Assembly: GCF_001466725.1 (NCBI RefSeq)
Contig: NZ_CP013650.1
Location: 2,418,001 to 2,482,000, forward strand
From: Lacimicrobium alkaliphilum
Lineage (GTDB): Bacteria; Pseudomonadota; Gammaproteobacteria; Enterobacterales; Alteromonadaceae
Reading direction: 5' to 3'
DNA length: 64,000 bases
Part shown: piece after piece, positions 27,115 through 36,249 of the stretch
How the letters are laid out: each line of letters starts with the position of its first letter
Numbering within the stretch: the first letter of the stretch is position 1
Position numbers and translations under genes: made by a program
The notes under the pieces: generated by a model
What the model saw: the letters and a program-made list of their open reading frames with translations, nothing else
The model's database searches: none
What the model was told of the DNA's origin: nothing

Positions 27115-28287
27115 CTATTCAAAGGTACCTTTGACGCAGGCCTTACCCTGGGAGACCATCAGTCTTCCGCGGGCGTATACAGATTCGATCTGCAATGAAT
27201 CTTCTGCGGCAATAATTAAATCTGCATCACAGCCAGGCTCAATACGCCCTTTATGAGATAACCCGAGTATATCTGCCGGGCTTTTAGTCACGCAGGCCAG
27301 GGCTTTTTCCAAAGGTGCCTGGTACTTTTGTACCGCGTCACAGAAAGACTCATACAAAGAGCCAACCCGCCCCACTTCCAGACCAATAAGTTGCCCTTTT
27401 TGATCAAATACCGGCAGGCTGGCATTGCCGTCTGAGCTGATGGTCAGCTGCGTGGCATCCACCCCTTCTTGCAGGCAATAGGCCAGGGCCTCTGCGGCAG
27501 GTATTTCTCCTTCATAGATAAACTGAGCATTGGTACTGCTGGTAAAATCAATACGTCCGCCAATCCTGGCCCATGCAATGCCCGCATCAAGCAGAGACTG
27601 ATTACGATTGATATGGGTTGGATAAAACTGCGACGCAGGGATATCGGATTGCTCCACCACCTCGTGCAATAACCTCAGCTGACCAGCCCCATCCCCCACA
27701 TGAATGCTGACAATCCCGGATTTACCCGACAGCATACCGCCAACCCTGGCGTCTGATGCAATCTGCATCAGCTCTCTGGGAGTGGGTTGTGATGAGCGAT
27801 GATCGGCAATGGCTACTTCACCGATACCAATAAATTTGTCGATCAGCACAATATCGTCGGTCACATTGCCGGTGATAGTGCGCGGCGGCAACTGGTAAGA
27901 GCCGGTATAGCAATACACACTCAGCCCTTCTGTTTCCAGCCCTCTGGCCTTGGCCAGCAGATCCGGTAAGGTACGGGTGGTGGCATCGGTGCCCAGGGCA
28001 CCAATGACTGTGGTAACACCGCCAGTGGTGGCATCGGTCAGGGACATTTGTGGGGTGCGGGTATGAAAACCGCCTTCACCGCCACCTCCTGTGATATGCA
28101 CCAGGCTGTCAACCAGACCCGGCAATAACACTTTACCGCTACCTTCTACCTCAGTCAGCAGATCCGAACTGATAACGATGGATTTATCCATGGCAACCAC
28201 TTGGCTACCTGCGATCAGCACATCCAGCGTGCCTTTATCTTCAGGGCACAGTACCCTGATATTCCTTATTAAAGTAAGACTGTTCAT
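27115..28287 (-). CDS. iadA: Isoaspartyl dipeptidase (beta-aspartyl-peptidase)
   Basis: 390 residues, the same as E. coli IadA. Amidohydrolase features: GGGGEGGFHTRTP (67-79), AIADHRSSQP, H196 in SIHVGDG, H225 in YPTHINRN, D286 in TISSDGNAS. Start ATG 28287 overlaps the permease stop (ATGA). The family splits beta-Asp-X dipeptides in the cytoplasm; with a cyanophycinase nearby the natural substrate would be beta-Asp-Arg. Two oddities: the first His of the HxH metal motif is Leu (L62 in DSLVH), and the position of the carboxylated Lys seems to be Glu (E157). Whether this is a normal subgroup trait is not known to me. Confidence 0.88.
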   Translation of the reverse strand: MNSLTLIRNIRVLCPEDKGTLDVLIAGSQVVAMDKSIVISSDLLTEVEGSGKVLLPGLVDSLVHITGGGGEGGFHTRTPQMSLTDATTGGVTTVIGALGTDATTRTLPDLLAKARGLETEGLSVYCYTGSYQLPPRTITGNVTDDIVLIDKFIGIGEVAIADHRSSQPTPRELMQIASDARVGGMLSGKSGIVSIHVGDGAGQLRLLHEVVEQSDIPASQFYPTHINRNQSLLDAGIAWARIGGRIDFTSSTNAQFIYEGEIPAAEALAYCLQEGVDATQLTISSDGNASLPVFDQKGQLIGLEVGRVGSLYESFCDAVQKYQAPLEKALACVTKSPADILGLSHKGRIEPGCDADLIIAAEDSLQIESVYARGRLMVSQGKACVKGTFE

Positions 28288-29792
28288 TGATAACCTATTG
28301 CTACCGCCACTACCATTGCAGCGGCTGACATTAACATAAGACCCAGCACCGGCTTCCAGGCAAACTTCGCCCACACCGACCAGTCAATGCGTGCCACACC
28401 AAGACAACCAATTAATGATGCAGAAGTTGGAATGATGGTGTTGGTCAGCCCGTCACCCAGCTGAAAGGCCAGTACCGCAATCTGCCGGGAAACCCCAACC
28501 AGATCGGATAGAGGCGCCATCAACGGCATGGTAAGGGCAGCCTGGCCTGAACCCGATGCAATAAAGAAATTAAATACCGACTGAAAGCCAAACATAAACA
28601 GGGCTGAACCGGTCTCCGATACCGATGCCATGCTGCTACCGGCATGGTGCAGCAGGGTATTGAGCACCGAGGGGCTGGTGGCATCGTCACCACCTAAAAT
28701 CAGTACAATTCCCTTCGCCATACCCACTATCAGTGCCGCCGGCAGTAACTCTTTTGCACCTTTCTGGAAAGCTTCCGATGCACCATTCATAGTCATACGA
28801 CCGCCGGCTATGGCGATGATGGCCACCACTATGCCCATGGCAAAAAACTGACTGGCAATCTCCGGAATATAATACTGATACAGGGTTACACCCCAGATCA
28901 CCCAGACTATGCCGGCCAGTAAGGTCAGCAGAATTGCAATATCAACAGGACCAAAGTTGTTACTCAGCGCCTGTTGTTGCTGATGACGGAAATGCAAATC
29001 CGCATCCAGGCTGGCACTGCTGTCCGGGTTGGCCTTGACCCTTGCGGCATAACGCATGGTAAAAGCCATCCCCACCAGGGTGAAAATTGCCCACAAGGTG
29101 ACACGATAACCCTTACCAGACATCAGCGGCACATCCGCAATCCCTTGCGCAATAGCAACGCTGAAGGGATTCATCCAGGAAGTGGCAAAACCAATCTGAG
29201 TGGCAATGTAGGTAATCAGTACTGCGGTAATCGCATTGTATCCCAGCGCCACCATCAATGGTGTCAGCACGATACAAAAAGCAATCGCCTCCTCACCCAT
29301 ACCAAACACCGCGCCACCAAAAGAAAACAACAAAAACATCATAGGTACGATGAGCTTGTCGGCTTTTTGGGTCCGGCGAATCAGGGCCATAATGCCGTTA
29401 TTAACTGCACCCGATTGCATGATGATGCCAAAGGCGCCACCGACGATCAGAATAAAGGCCACAACACCAATGGCGGCGCCCCATTTAGAGCCCGACACCA
29501 TGCCCTCAAAGGCATAATTAAAAAAGCCCTGACCACCACCGCTGGCAAAGATCCTGGCACCTTCGTCCTGCTCACCTGCGTAAGTAAAGCTGTCTGGCTC
29601 AATCAGCGTACGTGTTTGTTCCTGACCATCCACTATCCGTGTCACTTCACTGGTTTCAAAGTAACCAGCCGGAATAATATGGGTCAGAACTGTGGCGATC
29701 AGCACCACGAAAAACAGGATCACAAAAGCATCGGGCATCTTACTGGCCAGCGATTGCTGTTGCGGCTGTGAAGTTGATTTTTCAGCTTGCAT
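28284..29792 (-). CDS. YfcC-family inner membrane transporter
   Basis: 502 residues with about twelve hydrophobic helices and a periplasmic loop early on (IVDGQEQTRTLIEPDSF). The segments GGAFGIIMQSGAVNNG, FGMGEEAIAFCIVLTPLM and GDGLTNTIIPTSASLIGCLG are typical of the YfcC/DcuC-like family, whose members carry basic amino acids, dipeptides or C4-dicarboxylates. It is translationally coupled to the isoaspartyl dipeptidase gene, so uptake of beta-aspartyl dipeptides is the best inference. AGGTGG precedes the ATG. Confidence 0.87.
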   Translation of the reverse strand: MQAEKSTSQPQQQSLASKMPDAFVILFFVVLIATVLTHIIPAGYFETSEVTRIVDGQEQTRTLIEPDSFTYAGEQDEGARIFASGGGQGFFNYAFEGMVSGSKWGAAIGVVAFILIVGGAFGIIMQSGAVNNGIMALIRRTQKADKLIVPMMFLLFSFGGAVFGMGEEAIAFCIVLTPLMVALGYNAITAVLITYIATQIGFATSWMNPFSVAIAQGIADVPLMSGKGYRVTLWAIFTLVGMAFTMRYAARVKANPDSSASLDADLHFRHQQQQALSNNFGPVDIAILLTLLAGIVWVIWGVTLYQYYIPEIASQFFAMGIVVAIIAIAGGRMTMNGASEAFQKGAKELLPAALIVGMAKGIVLILGGDDATSPSVLNTLLHHAGSSMASVSETGSALFMFGFQSVFNFFIASGSGQAALTMPLMAPLSDLVGVSRQIAVLAFQLGDGLTNTIIPTSASLIGCLGVARIDWSVWAKFAWKPVLGLMLMSAAAMVVAVAIGYQ

Positions 29793-29833
29793 AACACCAC
29801 CTGACTGAGGATTCAGCCAATCTATGTATTAAC

Positions 29834-29864
29834 AAAAAGCGGACGGGGCTGATGCCCCGCCGCC
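29834..29864 (-). terminator. Terminator between TonB receptor and permease genes
   Basis: Minus strand GCGGCGGGGC-ATCA-GCCCCGTCCGC, one mismatch, then TTTTTGTT. It suggests the receptor is transcribed separately or with partial read-through into the permease gene. Confidence 0.7.
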
Positions 29865-29886
29865 GACTTGAGCTATACCAATCGGA

Positions 29887-32820
29887 TTAAAAGAAGTAAC
29901 TCAAGGATACACGGTAAGTGGTGCCGAGGGCATCGTGATTAATAGAGTCAAAGCCCCGGGCAGAGCCGTAAGCGCGTGGTGGTTCACGATCGAACAGGTT
30001 GTCGACAGACAGGCTGACACTGGCGTTTTCAAACTCATAACCGGCGCTTAACCGCACAGTAGTCCAGGCACTGACATCCCGCTCGCCGTTTTCATCCAGT
30101 TCACCCAGACTATCGAGCTCGTCAATTTCACGGCCACGCAGACGCTGAATATCATCGGCATAAGCGTCAGTGTAATAGGCCGTTACCCCGGCAAACCAGT
30201 CGTCGGTATCCCAGAACAGACCCAGACTGGCGATATTCTCAGGATAACGCCAGGTACCGATCAGCTCTTCAATTTCATCGGAACCGGGCTTATTGCGCTC
30301 AAAGCTGATGTAATGGGTGGCATCGAATTGCAGGGACAGATCGCCACCGCTGAATTCAAACCTGTGATCGAAGGCCAGATCCAGACCACTGACGGTCTGA
30401 TTGCCGGTATTTTCCAGCAACAGCACATGATCACGGTTCAGCGGCAGCTCTTCGAAGCGCGGCTGATCGAAGTCTATCCAGGCATCCAGTATTTCACTTA
30501 AGTTGGCTCCATCCTGTTCGATGGTCAGACCCGCCGTATCCGTCACCAGACACAGGTCCGGGTCGTAAGCAATGCCCATCTCACCTTCAGGTACCAGACC
30601 ACAATGGCGCAATGAGGCATCGCTGATGGCTCTGTCCAGCACGCCTGTCATGTCTGTATCCACCAGTTTTTCATGGTCGAAGCGCCAGTAATCCAGGGTT
30701 ATTGTGGTATTGCGGGCCGGACTCCAGGCAAAACCCACACTCACAGAGTCAGATTCCTCTGCCTGCAGGTCCGGATTACCCAGCTCCAGCACGTTGTTGC
30801 CACGCAAGTCACCGAAGCCTTCACAGTAGAGATCCGCCACTGCCTGATTGGCTGAACAATCAAAAGACGCTCGGGTGGTACGTAACTTCACGCCAGCCTG
30901 AGTCAGTGATGGCGCTCTGAAAGAGGTGGCCCAGGAGGCACGCATCACCAGGTCATCAGTTGGTCGATAAATCATCGATACTTTGGGATTAAAGGTGTCA
31001 CCAAAGTCATCATAATCGTCATAACGGCCAGCCAGTTGCATTTCCAGTTGCTCTGTCAGTGGAATATGGAATTCAGCAAAGGCGCCCCACTGGGTACGAT
31101 CCGCTTCAGATAAACTGGAGCCAAAGCCGAATACATCCACCAGATAGTCATTTTCAAAGCGGGCGCGGGCATTTAAGGAAGGCACATCGGTGATTTCCTC
31201 CTTGCGGAATTCAAGACCGAAAGCAGAACGAATCACATCGTTATTAAATTCCATCAGATCGCCGGAAAAGCGCAGATCCCAGCCATATACGGTACTTTCA
31301 CCATCACGGGTCGGCATTTCCTGAGCCAAATCTAAAATGGCATCGTTCTGAGCATCATTCTGGGCAAAAGGATTGTACATACCCAGCAACTCGCCACCGG
31401 CACAGCTTAAGGTGTCAGTATCGGCATCGTAATTGGCAATACTGCCGTTTGAGCAAAGTTCACCGGCAATGGCCGCATGGTATTTATATCGGTTGTAGAT
31501 ACCGGCTGTTGCAACCTGCTCAGATTCAGATTTGGACAGGGTAACCCCTGATTCCCACTCCCAGTCACCAACCATACCCTGCAAGGCGGAAACCAGGCGG
31601 AAGGAATCGGTTTCAATCTCTACCGTACGGGGATCTTCAAAGCGGGCATCAAATCTGAATCCCCAGATACGTTGTCCTGCAGGGGTATCGAAACGCTGGA
31701 AATAGATATCTTCCAACAGGCGATCACGAATATCATCGGGGTAAATATCAATAGCTGTCTCAGAGGTAAACGGCCCTTCTGAATCATCTATCTGATTAAT
31801 GGGTGCAGGTGTCGAGTAAGAGGTGGACTTGGTATTAGTGTAGAAAAAGTCGGTTTTCCAGTTCAGATCACCAAAATCCTTGTTGTAACTAAAACCTGTG
31901 GAGAGGCTTTCCAGCGGTGTTTCCAGCCAGTCATCGCCATTACCATAATAGGCACAGATATCTTCGCCAAACTCAGTTCTGACCAGCTCGGTCTGACAAT
32001 TTGGGTTAGCAATCTCCAGATAGTTGCCGTCTTCATCCTGAACATTCGAAGAGTTATAGTAAATATTTGGAGTTTTTGACAAATAAGAATAACTGCTTTG
32101 CAGCACCGGGTCCCGGGTATAGCTGCGATCTGTGGCTTTAAAGTCCTTGCGATCATAGTAATCGGCAAACACCATTAAATCACCGCCTCCGACTTCATCA
32201 CCCCAGATAAAGTTGATATTGGCCTTGCCCTCATCGGAGCTGGCAGTGCTGTTACCGTAAGAAACGTTAAGCTCCGCTCCCTGATAGTCTTTTTTCAGGA
32301 TGTAGTTTATAACACCGGCCACCGCATCAGCGCCATAGGTAGCCGAGGCCCCTGTGGCCAGCACTTCGATGCGCTCAATGGCGGCCAGAGGAATGCTGTT
32401 AATATCGACGAAATTCTGGGTGCCCGACGCAAAAGAACTGGCAGCAATACGACGACCGTTAATCAGCGTCAGGGTCGAGGATGGGCCAAGACCACGCAAA
32501 GAAGCGGCAGCCTGCCCTGCCGGTGTGGATGTGGATGTTGCGCCACTTTCAGAGGTCGAGAAAGAACCCTCACCACCGCGGGTTTGGGAGATAGTGCGCA
32601 TCAGTTCAAATACGCTGCTGGCACCGGATTTTTTAATATCTTCGGCGCTGATAATGGTCAGCGGTTGAGCGCCTTCCATGTCGACACCGCGAATATGTGA
32701 ACCGGTGATCTCAATTTTTTCTACACCCTGTTCGCTGTCCGTTTCCTGTGCGTTGGCAACTCCTGTCATGCCCAATCCCAGGCCTATACAAATGGCCGTA
32801 TGCAATCTGTTGATTTTCAT
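29887..32820 (-). CDS. TonB-dependent outer membrane receptor (inferred cyanophycin dipeptide uptake)
   Basis: 977 residues. Signal peptide ending ANAQE, TonB-box-like VEKIEITGSHI (about 32-43), plug domain (45-170: LRGLGPSSTLTLINGRRI, ATYGADAVAGVINYIL), then a 22-strand barrel ending in the aromatic tail YRVSLSYFF. This is the large oligomer/peptide class of receptor. It lies between the YfcC permease and a divergent cyanophycinase, so transport of beta-Asp-Arg or oligomers is inferred from context only. Confidence 0.93.
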   Translation of the reverse strand: MKINRLHTAICIGLGLGMTGVANAQETDSEQGVEKIEITGSHIRGVDMEGAQPLTIISAEDIKKSGASSVFELMRTISQTRGGEGSFSTSESGATSTSTPAGQAAASLRGLGPSSTLTLINGRRIAASSFASGTQNFVDINSIPLAAIERIEVLATGASATYGADAVAGVINYILKKDYQGAELNVSYGNSTASSDEGKANINFIWGDEVGGGDLMVFADYYDRKDFKATDRSYTRDPVLQSSYSYLSKTPNIYYNSSNVQDEDGNYLEIANPNCQTELVRTEFGEDICAYYGNGDDWLETPLESLSTGFSYNKDFGDLNWKTDFFYTNTKSTSYSTPAPINQIDDSEGPFTSETAIDIYPDDIRDRLLEDIYFQRFDTPAGQRIWGFRFDARFEDPRTVEIETDSFRLVSALQGMVGDWEWESGVTLSKSESEQVATAGIYNRYKYHAAIAGELCSNGSIANYDADTDTLSCAGGELLGMYNPFAQNDAQNDAILDLAQEMPTRDGESTVYGWDLRFSGDLMEFNNDVIRSAFGLEFRKEEITDVPSLNARARFENDYLVDVFGFGSSLSEADRTQWGAFAEFHIPLTEQLEMQLAGRYDDYDDFGDTFNPKVSMIYRPTDDLVMRASWATSFRAPSLTQAGVKLRTTRASFDCSANQAVADLYCEGFGDLRGNNVLELGNPDLQAEESDSVSVGFAWSPARNTTITLDYWRFDHEKLVDTDMTGVLDRAISDASLRHCGLVPEGEMGIAYDPDLCLVTDTAGLTIEQDGANLSEILDAWIDFDQPRFEELPLNRDHVLLLENTGNQTVSGLDLAFDHRFEFSGGDLSLQFDATHYISFERNKPGSDEIEELIGTWRYPENIASLGLFWDTDDWFAGVTAYYTDAYADDIQRLRGREIDELDSLGELDENGERDVSAWTTVRLSAGYEFENASVSLSVDNLFDREPPRAYGSARGFDSINHDALGTTYRVSLSYFF

Positions 32821-33205
32821 GATAATTACCCTGTTATTGCTATGCCGGACGGATCAACGCCACGAAAAACAGACGTGCCCTGTCGGCATTTTTTTAATAA
32901 TTGATTGAGTTTCTTGGGTGGTGGTTTCAGGCAGCAGATTGCCGCTCCGATTCACCTAGAGAGAAAGGAGGTTGGCTATTCGTCGAACCACTCAGACAAA
33001 TAGAAGCTGTTGTAATGATAACTGGTCAGGTTGACCGCTTTTTTCAACATAATCACTTCGTTTTGGTTAACAGCATCATGCCAATATTTATGTGATTACC
33101 GCGCTTTTATGCGCTGCCACAATCTGATTGACACCCTATTAGAATTACCTTTAGCGTAAAAGCATGTCAACAAAAATTTAACCTTCTCTCACAGGAATTT
33201 CTGCT
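32821..33205. promoter_or_regulatory. Divergent promoter region with candidate operator (receptor / cyanophycinase)
   Basis: No gene is credible in these 385 bases. ACTGGTCAGGTTGACCGC (33021-33038) contains GGTCA-3-TGACC, an imperfect dyad of the sort bound by GntR-type regulators. An AGAGAAAGGAGG run (32960-32971) resembles a ribosome binding site, but the frame after it is short. Promoters for both divergent genes must be here. Confidence 0.4.
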
Positions 33206-34984
33206 ATGCAAATGTCTGCAATGCCCGCGGTTATCGCGCTTATGCTCTCTTGCGCCGCCTGGGCAAACATCGGTGAAAACGCGGATAAATTCGGCGAAAA
33301 CAGGGCGATATTCGAAGATAATTACAATCTTATGTTGGTGGGGGGCGGCCTTTCCACCTGTTCAAGTTACAGCCAGAAAAACTGTCTGGACAGCAGCTTT
33401 TCACAACAGCATAAACAACAGTCTTTGTATCAGATCACTGAGAATGCTGTTCAATCATTGCTCAGTTCAGCTCCTTTTTTACATCAGCCAGAGGACTACC
33501 GGGCAGACTTTTCCCGGGTGATTAAGAATATTTATGCAAAGCTGCAGAATAAAAGCCTGACCAGTAGCGATCTGCGTGATGCCTTTTCCAGGGTGAATTA
33601 CAGCAACCTGAATGGCTCACTGTTCTATCAGGAAATTCCGGACAAGCTGTACTATGCCATGCTGGATTTCTTCGAAATTCGCCAGCTTGATGATACGGGT
33701 AACAGAAAAGCCGAGGTGACAGACCTGGCTCAGAACAAGAACCCGCACTCCAGAGCTGTCTACCAACGTTTTGTGGAGATGGCCCGGGCCCGACTGGATA
33801 ACCAGGACCGCAAACCCAGGATTGCCGTCATAACTGCCTCAAGTCGCGATCCTTTTGAAGTGGCCGATTTTTACCAGTCAGTGTTTAAGGAGGCCGGTGC
33901 CGAGGTGATCTGGCTGCCGCTGGATAAAAGCTATCAACAGGCCAGAAACCTGGAAGAAAAAGGCTTTGCCGGTTGTGAAAAGCTGACTGATATCCGTGCT
34001 GCCAATGGCAGTTTTAACCGCGAGGCGATCTATCCCAATCGTACCGCACTACAAATGACAGTTTGCCAGGATCCGCAACAGATTTACCAACAGATACGTC
34101 AGGTACAGGGAGTCTTCTTTAACGGTGGCGACCAGAGTCTGACCCTGGCCGCTTTATTAAATGAAGACGGTACTGACAGCAAAGAATTACAACTGATCAA
34201 ACAGCAAATGGCTGCGGGCAAACTGGTTATTGGTGGTACCAGCGCCGGAACGGCAGTGCAATCAGGCGGGGTATTCGCCAACCGCCCGGTGCCAATGATC
34301 TCAAATGGTACATCAGTTGCCGCTTTTGCCAGGGGGCCTTTTGCTACCCCACCTCCAAGCACAAGATGCGCTGCCGACAGCCAGTGTGGAAATGGCTTGC
34401 AGGGCTCTGATCTTACCTATAGGGCCGGGGGTGGCAGTGGCCTGTTTAACATAGGCATACTGGATACCCATTTTTCCGAGCGCGACAGAGAAGCACGCCT
34501 GGCCCTTTTAACAGCCTATACCGGCACCCGCTTTGGCTTTGGCGTTGACGAGGCTACCGCGCTGATGGTCAATACCACCGAAGAAGAAGTGCAAATGGAA
34601 GTGATCGGCCAGGGCGGTGTGTATATTACGGACAGTCAAAGCGGCATCTATAAACTGCAGGGCAACAAGCGACAACTGGTAGCAAGCAGCCATTACCTTA
34701 ATCATGGTGACAAACTCAGTTTTGATGCACAAAACAACCAGCTAAGTTTTGAACTGGCCTGCAGCCCGGTCACTGACAAGGTAAAAGTGACTCCGGTTCT
34801 GGAGGAAGGTCTCTGGCGCCGTATGCTCAGCCATAACTGCGGCACGCGGGAACCACTAAACTGGAGCCAGGATAATATCGCCTATGTGGTGATGCCCACT
34901 GAAGACACCCGCTTTACTCTGTCTGAGAACCAGGGTCAGCAGCGCTGCAGTTATATCAATCTGGCGTTTGGGATTGAAAATTAA
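33206..34984 (+). CDS. Exported cyanophycinase (peptidase S51 family)
   Basis: 592 residues with a signal peptide (IALMLSCAAWA). S51 features: NLMLVGGG (near 43), FNGGDQSLTLAALL, the nucleophile S346 in GGTSAGTAVQSGG, and the catalytic His H422 in LDTHFSERDR followed by GFGVDEATAL. Cyanophycinases cut cyanophycin into beta-Asp-Arg; extracellular CphE forms let bacteria feed on cyanobacterial reserves. It is longer than the roughly 400-residue characterised CphE, with about 150 extra residues between the first strand and the core and a C-terminal beta-rich tail. AGGAA precedes ATG 33206. Neighbouring receptor, permease and isoaspartyl dipeptidase support the assignment. Confidence 0.9.
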   Translation: MQMSAMPAVIALMLSCAAWANIGENADKFGENRAIFEDNYNLMLVGGGLSTCSSYSQKNCLDSSFSQQHKQQSLYQITENAVQSLLSSAPFLHQPEDYRADFSRVIKNIYAKLQNKSLTSSDLRDAFSRVNYSNLNGSLFYQEIPDKLYYAMLDFFEIRQLDDTGNRKAEVTDLAQNKNPHSRAVYQRFVEMARARLDNQDRKPRIAVITASSRDPFEVADFYQSVFKEAGAEVIWLPLDKSYQQARNLEEKGFAGCEKLTDIRAANGSFNREAIYPNRTALQMTVCQDPQQIYQQIRQVQGVFFNGGDQSLTLAALLNEDGTDSKELQLIKQQMAAGKLVIGGTSAGTAVQSGGVFANRPVPMISNGTSVAAFARGPFATPPPSTRCAADSQCGNGLQGSDLTYRAGGGSGLFNIGILDTHFSERDREARLALLTAYTGTRFGFGVDEATALMVNTTEEEVQMEVIGQGGVYITDSQSGIYKLQGNKRQLVASSHYLNHGDKLSFDAQNNQLSFELACSPVTDKVKVTPVLEEGLWRRMLSHNCGTREPLNWSQDNIAYVVMPTEDTRFTLSENQGQQRCSYINLAFGIEN

Positions 34985-36153
34985 TCACAGGTGGCCGCCA
35001 AGGGGGGAACGTCTTTATCCCTGGCCACCTGATTTTTTCCCTGCTGCTTGGCCTGATACATAGCAGCATCGGCACGATGAATAGCCGCTTCCAGATCCTG
35101 CAGATTTTCTACCTGGCTGACACCAAGACTCAGGGTGACTTTCAGGGCCGGGTTTTCAGCAGGCAGCGCTTCAACAGCTGCACACATTCTCTCGGCCACT
35201 TTTTCCGCAGTAGAAAAGTCAGTATTAGGCAACAACGCCAGAAACTCTTCACCACCAAAACGGATTAAAATGTCTTCTTCCCGCAATAATCCCTTGAGCG
35301 TGTCTGCCACTGATCGAATCGCGCCGTCACCTTTTATATGGCCCTGCGTATCATTAAGCTTTTTAAAGTCATCTATATCGGCAAGAATGACGCAGGTACT
35401 GAGTCCGTAGCGCTGGGCAGAAGAAAACACTCCCGAGGTAATACGATTAAAAAACCGCCTGTTTCTGAGCCCGGTGAGTTTATCGGTGTAGGCGTCATTC
35501 TTAAGCTTTTCTACCAGGTCGTAGATATAGCTGATAGCGACACCGCAAAATAACAAACACTCCAGAACCATCGCCAGCAAGGTGGCGATATTGATAAGCT
35601 CCTTGCTGTCTGGTGCAGTAAGCGCAATATACGAAGGCAGCAACAATGTCAGTACCAGCCAGATCACTGCCAGCGCGATTTTTACCAGACGATCACCGTA
35701 ATTACTTCGTTGTGGGTGCTGATGCAGAAAAAAGATGGTCAGCCACAAAGGTAGAGACAGATTAAAAAACGCAATAACATCTCTTACCAAAGCCGACAGA
35801 GAAAAATACAGAGTCAGCCACTGCAAGATCGAGAACAGCAGAATATGAGCCACAATAAGCCAATAACCCCGTCTGCTCAGGTGGAGGGCAAAACGGGACC
35901 TGACACCGATATAAAACAAATATAAGGCACCGAGCAAAAATAAACTGGTAAGGAATACCGATAACTCAAACCATTGCTGAAATCTCAGTGTGAAGGCCAG
36001 AAAGGCCAGAAAAGTCGTGACAAAGGAATATTGAAAACAATAGAGGGCGACCTGCTGATTGGCTTTTGCCTGCCGGGGCAGGATAAAGATCATAAAATAA
36101 AACGCTGTGGTGATAATAAACAACACCGCAGTGTTAAACCCAAAACTTAGCAA
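34981..36153 (-). CDS. Membrane-bound diguanylate cyclase (GGDEF)
   Basis: 390 residues. Seven to eight hydrophobic helices fill residues 1-210, then a GGDEF domain: DKLTGLRNRRFF, ADIDDFKKLND, RFGGEEF (active loop 300-304). The inhibitory site RxxD (REED, 291-294) lies five residues before GGEEF, so product inhibition should be intact. It makes c-di-GMP in response to an unknown membrane signal. The gene converges on the cyanophycinase gene and overlaps it by four bases; no shared regulation is implied. Confidence 0.94.
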   Translation of the reverse strand: MLSFGFNTAVLFIITTAFYFMIFILPRQAKANQQVALYCFQYSFVTTFLAFLAFTLRFQQWFELSVFLTSLFLLGALYLFYIGVRSRFALHLSRRGYWLIVAHILLFSILQWLTLYFSLSALVRDVIAFFNLSLPLWLTIFFLHQHPQRSNYGDRLVKIALAVIWLVLTLLLPSYIALTAPDSKELINIATLLAMVLECLLFCGVAISYIYDLVEKLKNDAYTDKLTGLRNRRFFNRITSGVFSSAQRYGLSTCVILADIDDFKKLNDTQGHIKGDGAIRSVADTLKGLLREEDILIRFGGEEFLALLPNTDFSTAEKVAERMCAAVEALPAENPALKVTLSLGVSQVENLQDLEAAIHRADAAMYQAKQQGKNQVARDKDVPPLAATCD

Positions 36154-36249
36154 TGGCGTGCCTGATTACAATAATTAACAAATTATTAGGAGTGTAAGGC
36201 AAAATATGCTGATATCCCACAGGGTTTTTTCAGGAGACGTATCAGACCC

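Noticed and set aside
28974..29771. 265-codon plus-strand frame
   Set aside because: It is antisense to the YfcC permease; composition is that of a reversed membrane protein gene.
32901..33095. 64-codon plus-strand frame before the cyanophycinase gene
   Set aside because: No similarity, and it would cover the divergent promoter region; start lacks a ribosome binding site.
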